This document shows, piece by piece, positions 41,079-49,766 of a stretch of DNA of 53,003 bases. How positions within the stretch are numbered: position 1 is the stretch's first letter; each line of letters begins with the position of its first letter. The stretch comes from Ruminococcaceae bacterium UBA1404 (GTDB taxonomy: Bacteria > Bacillota > Clostridia > Oscillospirales > Ruminococcaceae). The position numbers and the translations under genes were made by a program. Below the pieces are notes generated by a model. It had not been told where the DNA came from and did not search any database. It saw only the letters and a list, made by a program, of their open reading frames with translations. The DNA lies in NCBI GenBank assembly GCA_002305075.1, contig DBQC01000009.1:1-53003 (forward strand). Reading direction: 5' to 3'.

Positions 41079-41644
41079 TGGACACATCGGCTTTGGGGAG
41101 TTTTATCCGCGACAAGGACAAAGGGCTCAAGCTGGTTGTTATCTTAGGGATGGCAGGCATGGTGCTCATTATGTTGTCGAGCTTTTTGGGCGACTTACTG
41201 AGCCCGGGTAGCAAGGCTCCTAAGGGGGAGTTGCCCCTCTCGGCGGCCGACTATGCAAGGGAAGCTGAGCTAAGGCTTGAAAGGGTGGTGGGACAGATTG
41301 AGGGTGTGGGAGCCCTGCATGTGCTTGTAACCGTGGAAAATGGCTTTGAGCAGGTCTACGCTCGGTCGGGGAAATCAAGCGTGGACAGCGACACCGCCTA
41401 CGAGGGCGGCCAGCCCTCTCGGGTGCAAAAAAGCCAAAGCAGCGAGCACGCCTATGTGCTAGTGGACGCGACAGGTGGTAAGCGCGAGGCGCTTTTGATA
41501 ACCCAAATAGAACCAAAAATCAAGGGGGTCGTGGTGGTATGCCAAGGAGCAGACAATATGGTCGTGCAGGAGCGGGTTATCTCGGCGGTAACAACCGCTT
41601 TGGGGATAAGTTCAAACAGAGTCTGCGTGACAAAAAAGGCCTAA
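41075..41644 (+). CDS. spoIIIAG: Stage III sporulation protein AG
   Basis: 189 residues. One membrane helix (LVVILGMAGMVLIMLSSFLG) and a soluble ring-building domain with ELRLERVVGQIEGVGALHVL and IEPKIKGVVVVCQGADN. In Bacillus it forms a large ring in the intermembrane channel. SD GGAGGACGC. Encoded upstream of spoIIIAH. Confidence 0.92.
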   Translation: MMDTSALGSFIRDKDKGLKLVVILGMAGMVLIMLSSFLGDLLSPGSKAPKGELPLSAADYAREAELRLERVVGQIEGVGALHVLVTVENGFEQVYARSGKSSVDSDTAYEGGQPSRVQKSQSSEHAYVLVDATGGKREALLITQIEPKIKGVVVVCQGADNMVVQERVISAVTTALGISSNRVCVTKKA

Positions 41645-41655
41645 AAGGGCTGAAC

Positions 41656-42201
41656 ATGAAGACGCTAATAGGCAAGCGTCAGGTCATTTTGGCAGCGTTG
41701 GTGCTGGGGCTGTCGGTGGCCGTTTATCTCAACTGGGAATACGCTAACATAAACAGCGGGCAGCTTGAGCCTACCGGCAGCCTGATTGAAAGCGGCCGCA
41801 ACTACGGCGAGGCAAGCTATGTAGACGGCGAGGCTCAGGGAGCCGACGAAGGCGAGGCGTATTTTGCCCAGGCCAAAATTACCCGCAGTCAAACCCGGGA
41901 CGCAGCAAGAGAGGCGCTGATGACTCTCATTAATGATCAGAGCGTACCTGAGACGCAAAAGGCCTTGCTGACCGAAAAGGCCGCCGATCTTGCGGCTTCG
42001 GTGGAGGTAGAGGGCAAGATAGAGAACCTTATAAAGGCCAAAGGCTTTGCCGAGTGCATGGTCTACTATGACACCGAGCGGGTAGATGTTATTGTGAAAA
42101 CCAACGGCCTTTTGGAGGACGAGGTGCTACAAATGCGGGACATCATTCTCAAAGAGACCAACCTGCCGGTCGAAAATATTTCCATTATTGAAGTGAACTA
42201 A
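41656..42201 (+). CDS. spoIIIAH: Stage III sporulation protein AH
   Basis: 181 residues. One membrane helix (VILAALVLGLSVAVYLNWEY) and a soluble domain with AKITRSQTRDAAREALMTLI and CMVYYDTERVDVIVKTNGL; it contacts SpoIIQ on the forespore side in Bacillus. The start at 41656 follows AAGGG; an open frame upstream overlaps spoIIIAG and is not coding. Last gene of the operon. Confidence 0.93.
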   Translation: MKTLIGKRQVILAALVLGLSVAVYLNWEYANINSGQLEPTGSLIESGRNYGEASYVDGEAQGADEGEAYFAQAKITRSQTRDAAREALMTLINDQSVPETQKALLTEKAADLAASVEVEGKIENLIKAKGFAECMVYYDTERVDVIVKTNGLLEDEVLQMRDIILKETNLPVENISIIEVN

Positions 42202-42220
42202 AGGTTGAGAAAATCCGATT

Positions 42221-42259
42221 TCATGGTATAATAACCGCAAGACGGTTATTATACCATGA
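42221..42259 (+). terminator. 17-bp perfect inverted repeat after spoIIIAH
   Basis: TCATGGTATAATAACCG (42221-42237) pairs perfectly with its complement (42243-42259) over a five-base loop. The tail TTTGTATAG is a weak U-run. Probably the spoIIIA terminator, though the AT-rich symmetric arms could also be a protein site. The next 165 bases to the Asp23 gene hold no recognisable feature. Confidence 0.65.
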
Positions 42260-42424
42260 TTTGTATAGTCGGCCTTCTGGTGATGGCCGATGATGCGAGG
42301 TTCTTCGTTCATGGCGCAATAACCGCACCACTTTCTATCTATGCCACTTGCATTCCGGAGCCTTTGCCGGATGCTTATAGAGCCGCCTGCGGGCGGCCCT
42401 CAAGGAAAAGGAGGCAACACCCCT

Positions 42425-42805
42425 ATGAGAAATACGGATCAGCGGCAGCCGGGCGGCTCGCTGCGCATATCCCGCAATGTTATAGCCACCGTGGCAGGCA
42501 TAGCCGCACAGGAAATCGAAGGCGTGCATGGTCTGGCACCGTATACCGCCAACCTTACTGGCTGGGTTATCAAAAAGCAGACAGCCCGCCCCATCGCCAT
42601 CACTTTAAACGATGATGTAGCGATTATCGACATTCATGTCGTATTAAAAAGCGGCTATACTATCCCCGAGGTGGCCGAGCAGATCCAGGTTGCCGTCAAG
42701 GATGCAGTACAGAGTATGACCGGTATTGCGGTTTCTAAAGTGAACATTAACATTGCCGGAATTGATTTTGGTACGCAACAGGGCGAGGCGGTCTTAGAGG
42801 ACTGA
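42425..42805 (+). CDS. Asp23/Gls24 family protein (YqhY-like)
   Basis: 126 residues. RISRNVIATVAGIAAQEIEGVHGL, then VAIIDIHVVLKSGYTIPEVA and SMTGIAVSKVNINIAGIDF, form the family core. The Bacillus homologue YqhY lies before nusB and is linked to fatty-acid (acetyl-CoA carboxylase) homeostasis. Here accB and accC are absent next to it. AAAGGAGG ten bases upstream. A terminator hairpin follows. Confidence 0.9.
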   Translation: MRNTDQRQPGGSLRISRNVIATVAGIAAQEIEGVHGLAPYTANLTGWVIKKQTARPIAITLNDDVAIIDIHVVLKSGYTIPEVAEQIQVAVKDAVQSMTGIAVSKVNINIAGIDFGTQQGEAVLED

Positions 42806-42816
42806 CCTTAGGCCGA

Positions 42817-42846
42817 AACCCCGCGGCAAGCTGCTGCGGGGTTTTT
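42817..42846 (+). terminator. Terminator between the Asp23-family gene and nusB
   Basis: AACCCCGCGGCA/TGCTGCGGGGTT stem (one G-U), three-base loop AGC, then TTTTAAG. Confidence 0.85.
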
Positions 42847-42861
42847 AAGTGAAAGCGGGGA

Positions 42862-43344
42862 ATGGACAAGCTTATGACCAGACGAGATGCCCGAGAACAG
42901 GCCTTCTTTCTACTATTTGAATACAGCTTTACCGGCGGCATGATAGACGAGCGCATCGCCCTGGCCGAGCAGCAGCGCGAGGTGCTGTTTAATGACTTTT
43001 CTCGAACGCTCTGCGCCTGCGTTACCGAGCATATCGAGGAGATTGACGCCAAAATAAGCCGCCATGCCACCCGCTGGAGCGTGGGGCGGCTGCCCCGGGT
43101 AACCTTGACGCTGCTGCGCCTGAGCATCGCCGAGATGGATCATATGGAGGATGTGCCTGTGAGCGTATCTATCAACGAGGCAGTGGAGCTCTGCAAGCGC
43201 TATGGCACCGAGGAGGACGCATCCTTTCTAAACGGTGTACTGGGCGCTTACGCCAGAGGCGTTGAACTCCCGGTGGAGCGCATCGACCCGCCCCAGCCCC
43301 CCATTGCGCCTGGCGACCAGGTCAGCCTAGAAGGCGATATCTAG
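42862..43344 (+). CDS. nusB: Transcription antitermination factor NusB
   Basis: 160 residues. All-helical RNA-binding antitermination factor acting with NusE at boxA. Segments: TRRDAREQAFFLLFEYSF, VSINEAVELCKRYGTEEDA and FLNGVLGAYA. A Pro-rich C-terminal tail extends beyond the usual length. ATG 42862 has a GCGGGG stretch upstream; a second ATG 12 bases later is possible. Confidence 0.94.
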   Translation: MDKLMTRRDAREQAFFLLFEYSFTGGMIDERIALAEQQREVLFNDFSRTLCACVTEHIEEIDAKISRHATRWSVGRLPRVTLTLLRLSIAEMDHMEDVPVSVSINEAVELCKRYGTEEDASFLNGVLGAYARGVELPVERIDPPQPPIAPGDQVSLEGDI

Positions 43345-43379
43345 CCTTGGCCAATACCACTGCAAAGGGGGGGGGCGGT

Positions 43380-44597
43380 GTGAATATTCTTAGCGTTTCT
43401 CAGCTTAACCGATATGTAAAAAGCCTGCTTGAATCAAACCCGCTCCTTGGCGAGGTTTATGTTCGGGGCGAAATTTCCAGCCTGAGCGCCCATACGGCCT
43501 CGGGCCACCTTTATTTCTCACTTAAAGAGGGGGGCGTCTCGGTGCGGGCGGTTATGTTCCGTGGCCACGCCAGTCATCTGCGCTTTAGGCCGGAAAACGG
43601 CCTTGCGGTGCTGGTGCGGGGACAGGCCACCCTCTATGAGCGGGACGGGGCTTTTCAGCTCTATATCAGCGATATGCAATTAGACGGTCTTGGGGCCATG
43701 TATGCAGCTTATGAAAAGCTTAAGGCACGGCTGTCCAACGAGGGGCTGTTTAATCCCGAGCACAAGCGTCCGCTCCCCCCGCTGCCCACCGGCGTAGGCG
43801 TGGTCACCTCGAAAAGCGGGGCGGCCCTTCAAGACATCCTTAAAGTGCTGTCCTGGCGCTATCCCATCGGACGGGTTGTTTTGGCTCCCGCCTATGTTCA
43901 GGGGGACAAGGCTGCCGGCAGTTTGATCGCCGGTCTGCAGGCGTTGGAGGCCGACCCACGCTGCGATGTGATTATCCTCGGTCGGGGCGGCGGCTCTATG
44001 GAGGATCTCTGGGCCTTTAACGAGGAGGCGCTGGTTCGTGCGGTGGCCGACTGCAAGAAGCCGGTGATATCGGCCGTTGGCCACGAGACCGACTTTACCC
44101 TATGCGACTTTGCCGCCGATTTGCGGGCACCCACTCCCTCGGCGGCAGCCGAGTTGGCCACGCCCGACCTGTCCGATCTGCCTGAGCAGCTCAAAGCCAC
44201 CCAGCGTAGGATGGCCGGGCTACTAAACGAGCGGCTGCGCCGTTATAAGACTGAGCTTACCCGTCTGGCGGCCTCGCCGGCTTTGCGAAATGGAGAGGGT
44301 CTAACCGCCCCCTATCGCCGGCAGCTCCAAGAGTCCAAACTCAGGCTTGGGCGGGCGTATAGAGAGCAGATAAGCCAAAAGCGTCAAGCTCTGCTGCCCC
44401 AAATTGTGGCGCTGGATATGGCCAGCCCGCTTAAAACCCTCGCTCGGGGCTATACCCTTACCACCGATGCACAGGGCCGCCCCCTTACCGGGCCGCCAGA
44501 GGCGGGGGAGAGCCTGTCCACCCGCTACCACTGGGGCACAACCCTATCCATTGTATCTGAGTCGGAGGTTTATCATGCAGAAAAAACCCAGCTTTGA
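43380..44597 (+). CDS. xseA: Exodeoxyribonuclease VII large subunit
   Basis: 405 residues. Opens with an OB fold (SLSAHTASGHLYFSLKEGG), then the catalytic core GRGGGSMEDLWAFNEE and VISAVGHETDFTLCDFAADL. GTG 43380 is preferred: AAAG followed by nine G forms the SD four bases before it. A TTG at 43347 is in frame but without SD. The nine-G run could slip. The 3' end overlaps xseB by 23 bases. Confidence 0.94.
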   Translation: MNILSVSQLNRYVKSLLESNPLLGEVYVRGEISSLSAHTASGHLYFSLKEGGVSVRAVMFRGHASHLRFRPENGLAVLVRGQATLYERDGAFQLYISDMQLDGLGAMYAAYEKLKARLSNEGLFNPEHKRPLPPLPTGVGVVTSKSGAALQDILKVLSWRYPIGRVVLAPAYVQGDKAAGSLIAGLQALEADPRCDVIILGRGGGSMEDLWAFNEEALVRAVADCKKPVISAVGHETDFTLCDFAADLRAPTPSAAAELATPDLSDLPEQLKATQRRMAGLLNERLRRYKTELTRLAASPALRNGEGLTAPYRRQLQESKLRLGRAYREQISQKRQALLPQIVALDMASPLKTLARGYTLTTDAQGRPLTGPPEAGESLSTRYHWGTTLSIVSESEVYHAEKTQL

Positions 44598-44787
44598 AGA
44601 TAAGCTCGAGCGCCTTACGGCCATCAATGAGGCGCTTGAGGAAGGCGGCGTCGACCTTGCCACCTCTATTGCTCTGTTTAAGGAGGGCACCGCCTTGGTG
44701 GGTCAGCTCACCGAGATGCTAAGCGCTGCCGAGCTGGAAATCAGCCAGATAACCACCGCCCCGGAGGACGATGAAAATGGAGCTTAA
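44575..44787 (+). CDS. xseB: Exodeoxyribonuclease VII small subunit
   Basis: 70 residues, helical small subunit. SFEDKLERLTAINEALEEGG, then LATSIALFKEGTALV, is the XseB pattern. SD GGAGGT seven bases upstream, inside xseA, so translation is coupled. Pairs with XseA for single-strand DNA degradation in repair. Confidence 0.93.
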   Translation: MQKKPSFEDKLERLTAINEALEEGGVDLATSIALFKEGTALVGQLTEMLSAAELEISQITTAPEDDENGA

Positions 44788-45664
44788 GGTGCAGATGGCC
44801 CACTATACCCACCGCATGGAAGAGGCGTTGGACGCCGCCCTACCTCTGGACCATGCGCCGGCTCAGGTCGAGGTGCTGCGGGCTATGCGATACAGCCTTT
44901 TAGGCGGTGGAAAGCGCATTAGAGCCCAGCTGGCCTTGGGCTTGTGCGAAGGGCTATGCGGCGACGCCACTCCCGCTCTGCCTGCTGCGATGGCCGTTGA
45001 GATGATTCACGCTTATTCTCTTATCCACGATGACCTGCCCTGCATGGACGACGACGCTGTGCGTCGGGGCCGTCCCAGTTGCCATATTGCCTTTGGGGAG
45101 GCCATGGCCCTGTTGGCCGGAGACGGTCTGCTCACACAAGCTTTTTCGCAGCTCAGCGGGGAGGAAAATCTCGCCTGCATCGGGGCCGAGCGGGCGCTGC
45201 GCCAAATTTCGGTGCTTTCGGAGGCAGCAGGGGCCTACGGCATGGTGGGCGGTCAGGTATTGGATATTTTAGGAAACCACCGCACCCGGGAGGACCTAGA
45301 GAACACCGACCGTCTTAAAACCGGTGCGCTGATTAAGGCGGCGGCTCGTATGGGCTGCATTGCGGCGGGAGCCTCTTTGGATACCGAGCAGGCGGCTGCC
45401 GACTTTGCCGGTCTCTTGGGGCTGGGATTTCAGGTGGTCGACGATATCCTCGATGTTTATGGCGATACCCAAGCCTTGGGCAAACAGACCGGGCGAGACG
45501 CCGAGCTTCAAAAAGTCACCTACCTCAGCCTGCTGGGCCTCGAGTCGGCCAGAGCTGTGGCCGATGCCTTGCATAACAAGGCGGTTGTCCGGCTGGATGC
45601 GCTTCCGCTTAAAAACCGCTTTTTATATGATCTCACCGAGCTGCTTAGAACCCGCACCCACTAA
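44777..45664 (+). CDS. ispA: Polyprenyl (farnesyl/geranyl) diphosphate synthase
   Basis: 295 residues. trans-Isoprenyl diphosphate synthase with both Asp-rich motifs: DDLPCMDDDAVRRGRPSCH and QVVDDILDVYGD. GGGKRIRAQL is also diagnostic. Start at 44777 has GGAGG nine bases upstream (44771 is three bases from it). Overlaps xseB. Feeds quinone and cell-wall lipid-carrier synthesis downstream of Dxs. Confidence 0.93.
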   Translation: MELKVQMAHYTHRMEEALDAALPLDHAPAQVEVLRAMRYSLLGGGKRIRAQLALGLCEGLCGDATPALPAAMAVEMIHAYSLIHDDLPCMDDDAVRRGRPSCHIAFGEAMALLAGDGLLTQAFSQLSGEENLACIGAERALRQISVLSEAAGAYGMVGGQVLDILGNHRTREDLENTDRLKTGALIKAAARMGCIAAGASLDTEQAAADFAGLLGLGFQVVDDILDVYGDTQALGKQTGRDAELQKVTYLSLLGLESARAVADALHNKAVVRLDALPLKNRFLYDLTELLRTRTH

Positions 45665-45677
45665 AGGAGCGAATGTC

Positions 45678-46217
45678 ATGACCGAGCTTTATAAAACCAT
45701 AACTAGCAACCCTGTGCTTAACATCAGCTTTATTGCCTGGGCAAGCGCTCAGGTGATAAAAACGATGCTGTACTGGGCCGTTACAGGGCGTTTTCGTAGC
45801 GAGCGCCTGCTGGGTTCGGGGGGGATGCCCAGCTCTCACACGGCGCTGGTTTGCGCCATGACCACCGCCATGTTCCGGGTCGAGGGAATACAGTCCACGC
45901 AGTTTGCGCTCTCTCTGATCTTATCGAGCATCGTGATGTACGACGCTTTGGGTGTGCGGCGTGCGGCGGGTGAGCAGGCCAAGGCCCTAAACCGCATGAG
46001 CCACGGCTTTAAGGATATGCATAAGTTCTTTTTGTCTATGGTCAACGCCAGCGACCAAGATATTAGCGACGCTGAAAACGGAGGCCGTCCTGCCCAATAC
46101 ACATGGCCTGTTTTTGACGGCGAGAAGCTACTTAAGGAGTTTCTTGGCCACACGCCAGTGGAGGTGCTGGCCGGCGCAGCCCTAGGCACAGCCGTGGGTT
46201 TTGTCTATGCGCTGTAA
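45678..46217 (+). CDS. Divergent PAP2 family (DUF212, YuiD-like) membrane protein
   Basis: 179 residues. Starts MTELYKTITSNPVLNISFIA. The region GSGGMPSSHTALVCAMTTAM has the conserved PSSH motif of PAP2-type phosphatases, and VMYDALGVRRAAGEQAKALN is typical of DUF212. C-terminal VEVLAGAALGTAVGFVYAL is hydrophobic. Likely a lipid phosphatase; position between ispA and dxs suggests a link to isoprenoid phosphates (inference). SD AAAGGAG. Confidence 0.88.
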   Translation: MTELYKTITSNPVLNISFIAWASAQVIKTMLYWAVTGRFRSERLLGSGGMPSSHTALVCAMTTAMFRVEGIQSTQFALSLILSSIVMYDALGVRRAAGEQAKALNRMSHGFKDMHKFFLSMVNASDQDISDAENGGRPAQYTWPVFDGEKLLKEFLGHTPVEVLAGAALGTAVGFVYAL

Positions 46218-46245
46218 ATCCCATCAAAGTCAGGAGTTGGACCCC

Positions 46246-48102
46246 ATGGCTACCCCGGTTTTATATGCTGTAAAACGCCCGGGCGATGTTAAAAAGCTTA
46301 CCGATACCCAGCAGCAGGCGCTGTGCGGTGAGCTGCGAAAAGAGATTATATCTACCGTGCTTAAAACTGGCGGGCACCTGGCCTCCAGCCTCGGCGTGGT
46401 GGAGCTTACTGTGGCTTTGCACAGCGTGTTTAACCTGCCAAAGGACAAAATTCTCTGGGATGTGGGCCACCAGTGCTATGCCCACAAGCTGCTCACCGGT
46501 CGCCGTGCCCGCTTTGGCACGCTGCGCACCAAGGGGGGCCTTGCAGGATTTCCCCGGCCCAGCGAGAGCGATTGTGACAGCTTTGTGGCCGGCCACGCCA
46601 GCACCGCTTTGTCAGCGGCCTTAGGCATGAAGGCGGCCATGGAGCTGAAAGGAGACAGCGGCGAGGTGGTGGCCGTGGTGGGAGACGGCGCCCTCACCGG
46701 CGGGCTGGCCTACGAGGCCATTAACAACCTTGGCTCCAGTGGTAAAAAGGTTATTCTCATCCTTAACGATAACGAGATGGCCATCTCCCGCAATCGGGGT
46801 GCTCTGGCCACCTACCTTGCGGATATACGCAACCGCCCTGCCTATTTTGAGGCCAAGCGCTTAACCCGGGCCTCCCTAGACCGAATCCCTGTGGTGGGCA
46901 CTCCGGCCAAGAACGCCATTGCGCAGGCCAAGGGCGCCATCAAGCAGATGCTGTATCCCATGACTTTTTTTGAGCAGTTGGGCTTTGTTTACATGGGCCC
47001 GGTAGACGGTCACGACCTTTCTCGCCTAAAGGCTGTGTTGCGGCAAGCCAAGCGTCTAAACGGGCCGGTGGTCATCCATGTCCAGACCCAGAAGGGCCGA
47101 GGCTACCGTCCCGCCGAGCAGGAGCCCAACGCCTACCACGGCGTTCCGCCGGCCGGAGACCAAGGCAGGGGGGCGGGGCCCAGCTTTTCGGCGGTGGCAG
47201 GGGAGACCCTCTGCCGGCTGGCCGAGCAAGATTCCCGAATTTGTGCCATCACCGCGGCCATGGCCGATGGCACCGGCCTGAGCGCCTTTGCTGAGCGGTT
47301 TGGCCCCGAAGGCCGTTTTTTCGATGTAGGCATTGCCGAAGGCCATGCAACCACCTTTTCCGGCGGGTTGAGCGCTGGGGGGGCACTGCCTGTCTTTTTG
47401 GTCTATTCCACCTTTTTGCAGCGAGCTTATGACAACATTATCCATGACCTTGCCATCGCCGGTCAGCATGTGGTGATCGGCGTAGACAGGGCCGGCCTTG
47501 TGGGGGACGACGGTGAGACCCACCAGGGCATCTTCGATGCGGCCTTTTTAAGCACCATCCCCGGTATGACTGTCTATTCGCCGGCCACCCTCGATCAGCT
47601 GCGGGCCGACTTTGCCCGGGCAACCCGGACGCACAGCGGCCCGGTGGCTCTGCGCTATCCGAGAGGGGGGCAGCCGGTCTTTGCCGAGGGTTACGCTCCC
47701 GAAGCAGGACAGGACTTTTATTATTTCGGATCGGCCGATGCTCCACGGCTGCTGGTGAGCTATGGTCGCCTGTCGGCCGAGGCAGCCTTGGCGGTCAGCC
47801 GCACACCCAACACAGCACTGCTGATTTTGGGGCGCATTGCCCCGCTACCCGAGGCGGCGTTAGAGCTGGCTTTAAGCCGAGATATGGTGTTCTTCGCCGA
47901 GGAGGGCATCAAGCAGGGGGGCATCGCCCAGCAATTTGGTGCGGCACTGCTCGAGCGGGGCTTTATAGGGCGCTACCGCATCCGAGCCATCGAGGGCTTT
48001 GTACCTCAGGGCAAAGTGGAGGAGCTTCTCGACGACCTAGGGCTTACCGGTAGCCATCTCACAGACTGGATTGCGGAGGACACAGATGAAACAACGGCTT
48101 GA
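46246..48102 (+). CDS. dxs: 1-deoxy-D-xylulose-5-phosphate synthase
   Basis: 618 residues. First enzyme of the MEP isoprenoid pathway; condenses pyruvate and glyceraldehyde-3-phosphate with thiamine diphosphate. WDVGHQCYAHKLLTGR, then VGDGALTGGLAYEAINNLG (ThDP loop), and the C-terminal transketolase pyrimidine domain with DVGIAEGHATTFSGGLSA. Start at 46246 has AGGAG nine bases upstream. Overlaps tlyA by 17 bases. Confidence 0.96.
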   Translation: MATPVLYAVKRPGDVKKLTDTQQQALCGELRKEIISTVLKTGGHLASSLGVVELTVALHSVFNLPKDKILWDVGHQCYAHKLLTGRRARFGTLRTKGGLAGFPRPSESDCDSFVAGHASTALSAALGMKAAMELKGDSGEVVAVVGDGALTGGLAYEAINNLGSSGKKVILILNDNEMAISRNRGALATYLADIRNRPAYFEAKRLTRASLDRIPVVGTPAKNAIAQAKGAIKQMLYPMTFFEQLGFVYMGPVDGHDLSRLKAVLRQAKRLNGPVVIHVQTQKGRGYRPAEQEPNAYHGVPPAGDQGRGAGPSFSAVAGETLCRLAEQDSRICAITAAMADGTGLSAFAERFGPEGRFFDVGIAEGHATTFSGGLSAGGALPVFLVYSTFLQRAYDNIIHDLAIAGQHVVIGVDRAGLVGDDGETHQGIFDAAFLSTIPGMTVYSPATLDQLRADFARATRTHSGPVALRYPRGGQPVFAEGYAPEAGQDFYYFGSADAPRLLVSYGRLSAEAALAVSRTPNTALLILGRIAPLPEAALELALSRDMVFFAEEGIKQGGIAQQFGAALLERGFIGRYRIRAIEGFVPQGKVEELLDDLGLTGSHLTDWIAEDTDETTA

Positions 48103-48892
48103 CATGGCCATGGTAGAGCGGGGACTTGCCACCGGGCGGGACCGGGCTAAAGGGCTTATACAATCAGGACAGGTGTATGTAAACGACCAGAAGTGCGACA
48201 AGGTGGGCCATAGCGTGTCCTCCGAGGATATTATTGAGGTGCGTGGGGAGACACTGCCCTATGTAAGCCGGGGTGGTCTCAAACTCAAAAAGGCGATCGA
48301 TGTGTTTGAAGTCGATCTTCAGGGGGCCATATGCGCCGACCTTGGAGCGTCTACCGGTGGCTTTACCGACTGTATGCTCCAACATGGGGCGGCCAAGGTC
48401 TACGCCGTGGATGTGGGCTATGGACAATTGGCCTGGACGCTACGGCAGGACAGTCGGGTGGTGGTGATGGAGCGCACCAACGCACGCCATCTCACCCGGG
48501 AGGACATCCCCGAGCCGCTGGACTTTGTGTGCATGGACCTCTCGTTTATTTCGCTGTCGCTAATTTTGCCGGCAGCCGCCGCTTTGCTTGGCGAGCAGGG
48601 GGAGGCGGTCTGTCTTATTAAGCCCCAGTTTGAGGCCGGACGGGAGCAGGTGGGCAAAAAAGGCGTGGTGCGGGATCGTGCCGTCCATGTTCAGGTGATA
48701 GAGAAAATTAAAGCCCTTGCTGAGGATTTAAATTTTACAATAGCCGGGGTGGACTACTCTCCGGTCAAGGGACCCCAGGGCAATATTGAATATTTAATGT
48801 ATATTAGGAAAAAAATGCAGCAAAACACTGGCGCTGCTGCCGGCACATTTGATATAATAGGTCTTGTAGACAGGGCCCACTCGGCCTTGTAA
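48086..48892 (+). CDS. tlyA: TlyA family rRNA 2'-O-methyltransferase
   Basis: 268 residues. S4-type RNA-binding domain at the N-terminus (RLDMAMVERGLATGRDRAKG) and an FtsJ-like methyltransferase with DLGASTGGFTDCMLQHGA and CMDLSFISLSLILPA. KPQFEAGREQVGKKGVVRD also fits. Methylates cytidine ribose in rRNA in homologues. SD GGAGG inside dxs. YqxC-like position between dxs and argR. Confidence 0.94.
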   Translation: MKQRLDMAMVERGLATGRDRAKGLIQSGQVYVNDQKCDKVGHSVSSEDIIEVRGETLPYVSRGGLKLKKAIDVFEVDLQGAICADLGASTGGFTDCMLQHGAAKVYAVDVGYGQLAWTLRQDSRVVVMERTNARHLTREDIPEPLDFVCMDLSFISLSLILPAAAALLGEQGEAVCLIKPQFEAGREQVGKKGVVRDRAVHVQVIEKIKALAEDLNFTIAGVDYSPVKGPQGNIEYLMYIRKKMQQNTGAAAGTFDIIGLVDRAHSAL

Positions 48893-48907
48893 TTTAGGGG
48901 GGACGCC

Positions 48908-49762
48908 ATGCAGTTTTTTTTGATGACCAACCTGCAAAAGGCTCAAACCATCGAGGTAGCCCGGCGAGTTGCCGAGCGCCTTATGGCGACGGGGGGCGTG
49001 GTGCGCGCTTCGCAGGAGACGGCGGACGCCCTCGGGTTAGAGGGGGTTTTGTCCGGCGAATTTGAGCGCCAGCTTCGCAAATGCGACATGGTGGTGGCTG
49101 TAGGGGGCGACGGCACCATTTTCCACTGTGCCATGTATGCCGCATCGGCAAGCCGCCCTATTTTGGGGGTCAACGCCGGTCGACTGGGCTTTCTCTCACA
49201 GGTGGAGAGCGACGCATTAGAGGACTTAGACCGGGTGGTGTCGGGCGGCTACAAGCTTATGCGCCGTGCCCTTTTGGAGGTAGAGGCCCGTCATGAGGGA
49301 AAAAGCCAAAGCTTTCTGGCCCTTAATGATGCGGTTATTACCCGTTCCAACCTCGGCAGCATTGCCGATATCAGCGTTTTTTGCAACCATGTGCTTGTGG
49401 GCGACTATCGGGCCGACGGCATCATCTTTGCAACCCCCACCGGTTCGACAGCCTACTCCCTGTCGGCCGGCGGTCCTATTGTAGACCCGGCGCTAGATTG
49501 CCTGATTATGACGCCCATCTGTCCCCATTCCATCTACGACCGTTCCATCGTCTTTTCTCCGGAAAAAACCTTGGTATCCCGACCGTTGTTCGACGGGCAC
49601 CAGGATGCGCTGCATCTGGTGGTGGACGGTCAGGTAACGGCCCGGCTGCTACCCGGCGCTGAGGTGAGGGTGCGGCTGTCGGATAAATATGTGCAGTTTG
49701 TGGATCTGCAGAACAAGGATTTTTATCAGATTATCAATCAAAAGCTGCGATTAAGGGGTTGA
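48908..49762 (+). CDS. nadK: NAD kinase
   Basis: 284 residues. ATP-dependent phosphorylation of NAD to NADP. The GGDGTIFHCAMYAA motif, NAGRLGFLSQVE, and the ATPTGSTAYSLSAGGPIVDP segment are all present. SD AGGGGGG. Follows tlyA by 15 bases. Confidence 0.95.
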   Translation: MQFFLMTNLQKAQTIEVARRVAERLMATGGVVRASQETADALGLEGVLSGEFERQLRKCDMVVAVGGDGTIFHCAMYAASASRPILGVNAGRLGFLSQVESDALEDLDRVVSGGYKLMRRALLEVEARHEGKSQSFLALNDAVITRSNLGSIADISVFCNHVLVGDYRADGIIFATPTGSTAYSLSAGGPIVDPALDCLIMTPICPHSIYDRSIVFSPEKTLVSRPLFDGHQDALHLVVDGQVTARLLPGAEVRVRLSDKYVQFVDLQNKDFYQIINQKLRLRG

Positions 49763-49766
49763 GCTT

